In this document: piece by piece, positions 63,978 through 64,000 of the stretch
Layout: each line of letters starts with the position of its first letter
Position numbering within the stretch: position 1 is the stretch's first letter
Assembly (NCBI RefSeq): GCF_014199305.1
Contig: NZ_JACIJK010000007.1
Span: 221,696 to 285,695 of the forward strand
From: Sphingomonas aerophila
Lineage (GTDB): Bacteria > Pseudomonadota > Alphaproteobacteria > Sphingomonadales > Sphingomonadaceae
Direction: 5' to 3'
Length of the DNA: 64,000 nucleotides
The notes under the pieces: generated by a model
Told to the model about the DNA's origin: nothing
The model's input: the letters and a program-made list of their open reading frames with translations, nothing else
Databases searched by the model: none
Translations under genes and position numbers: made by a program

Positions 63978-64000
63978 AATTGTTGGATTGACCTGATTGT

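Overview
The window is a GC-rich (roughly two thirds G+C) chromosomal segment from a sphingomonad-type alphaproteobacterium. Three things point there. It has a 420-residue serine palmitoyltransferase whose catalytic positions (H159, D231, K265) match the numbering of the Sphingomonas paucimobilis enzyme. It has a PhyR/NepR/EcfG general-stress locus. It also has a complete dcw cluster packed in the alphaproteobacterial manner. No insertion sequence, phage gene, CRISPR array or rRNA operon is visible; this looks like core chromosome.

Layout. 1-1.5 kb (minus): a Y-family DNA polymerase cut by the window edge and a hypoxanthine-DNA glycosylase. 1.5-3.9 kb: a glucokinase-like protein with a damaged phosphate loop, a cysteine synthase and a small membrane protein. 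4.0-22.9 kb: the whole dcw cluster on the plus strand, mraZ-rsmH-ftsL-like-ftsI-murE-(46-aa ORF)-murF-mraY-murD-ftsW-murG-murC-murB-ddl-ftsQ-ftsA-ftsZ. Most junctions overlap by 1-4 bases, and five GGG repeats at exact 10-bp spacing (a MraZ box) precede it. lpxC does not follow ftsZ; an alpha/beta hydrolase does.

23-33.7 kb (mostly plus): hydrolase, a large SPOR protein, dGTPase-like HD hydrolase, argS, a second SPOR protein, nagZ and tatABC. 33.8-38.1 kb: entericidin, then the general stress response locus (phyP and nepR on minus, phyR, a 45-aa membrane protein and ecfG on plus). 38.3-45.6 kb (plus): glnE, bcp, a DUF455 ferritin-like protein, an M23 peptidase, an IscA/ErpA-type carrier, xth, an outer-membrane protein and a small exported protein.

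45.6-55.9 kb is a lipid and envelope region: an N-acyltransferase-like protein, a fatty acid desaturase, LptG and LptF, a CHASE3-type hybrid histidine kinase, and the ceramide-precursor genes spt, acp and a CerR-like reductase behind proB. 56-64 kb holds a Tat-type serine hydrolase, obgE, a TetR regulator, a GNAT enzyme, rpmA, rplU, hspQ, tRNA-Ser(CGA), a DUF4403 lipoprotein and a secreted chymotrypsin-fold protease.

Much of the window serves one theme: building the wall (dcw, nagZ, SPOR, M23), building and moving the sphingolipid part of the outer membrane (spt/acp/cerR, LptFG), and the general stress response. The least expected observations are the 46-aa ORF exactly tiling murE to murF, the five-repeat MraZ box, a stress-locus histidine kinase without a recognisable ATP site and with its ribosome site in a hairpin, LptFG beside ceramide genes, and the lack of scpAB between nagZ and tatA.
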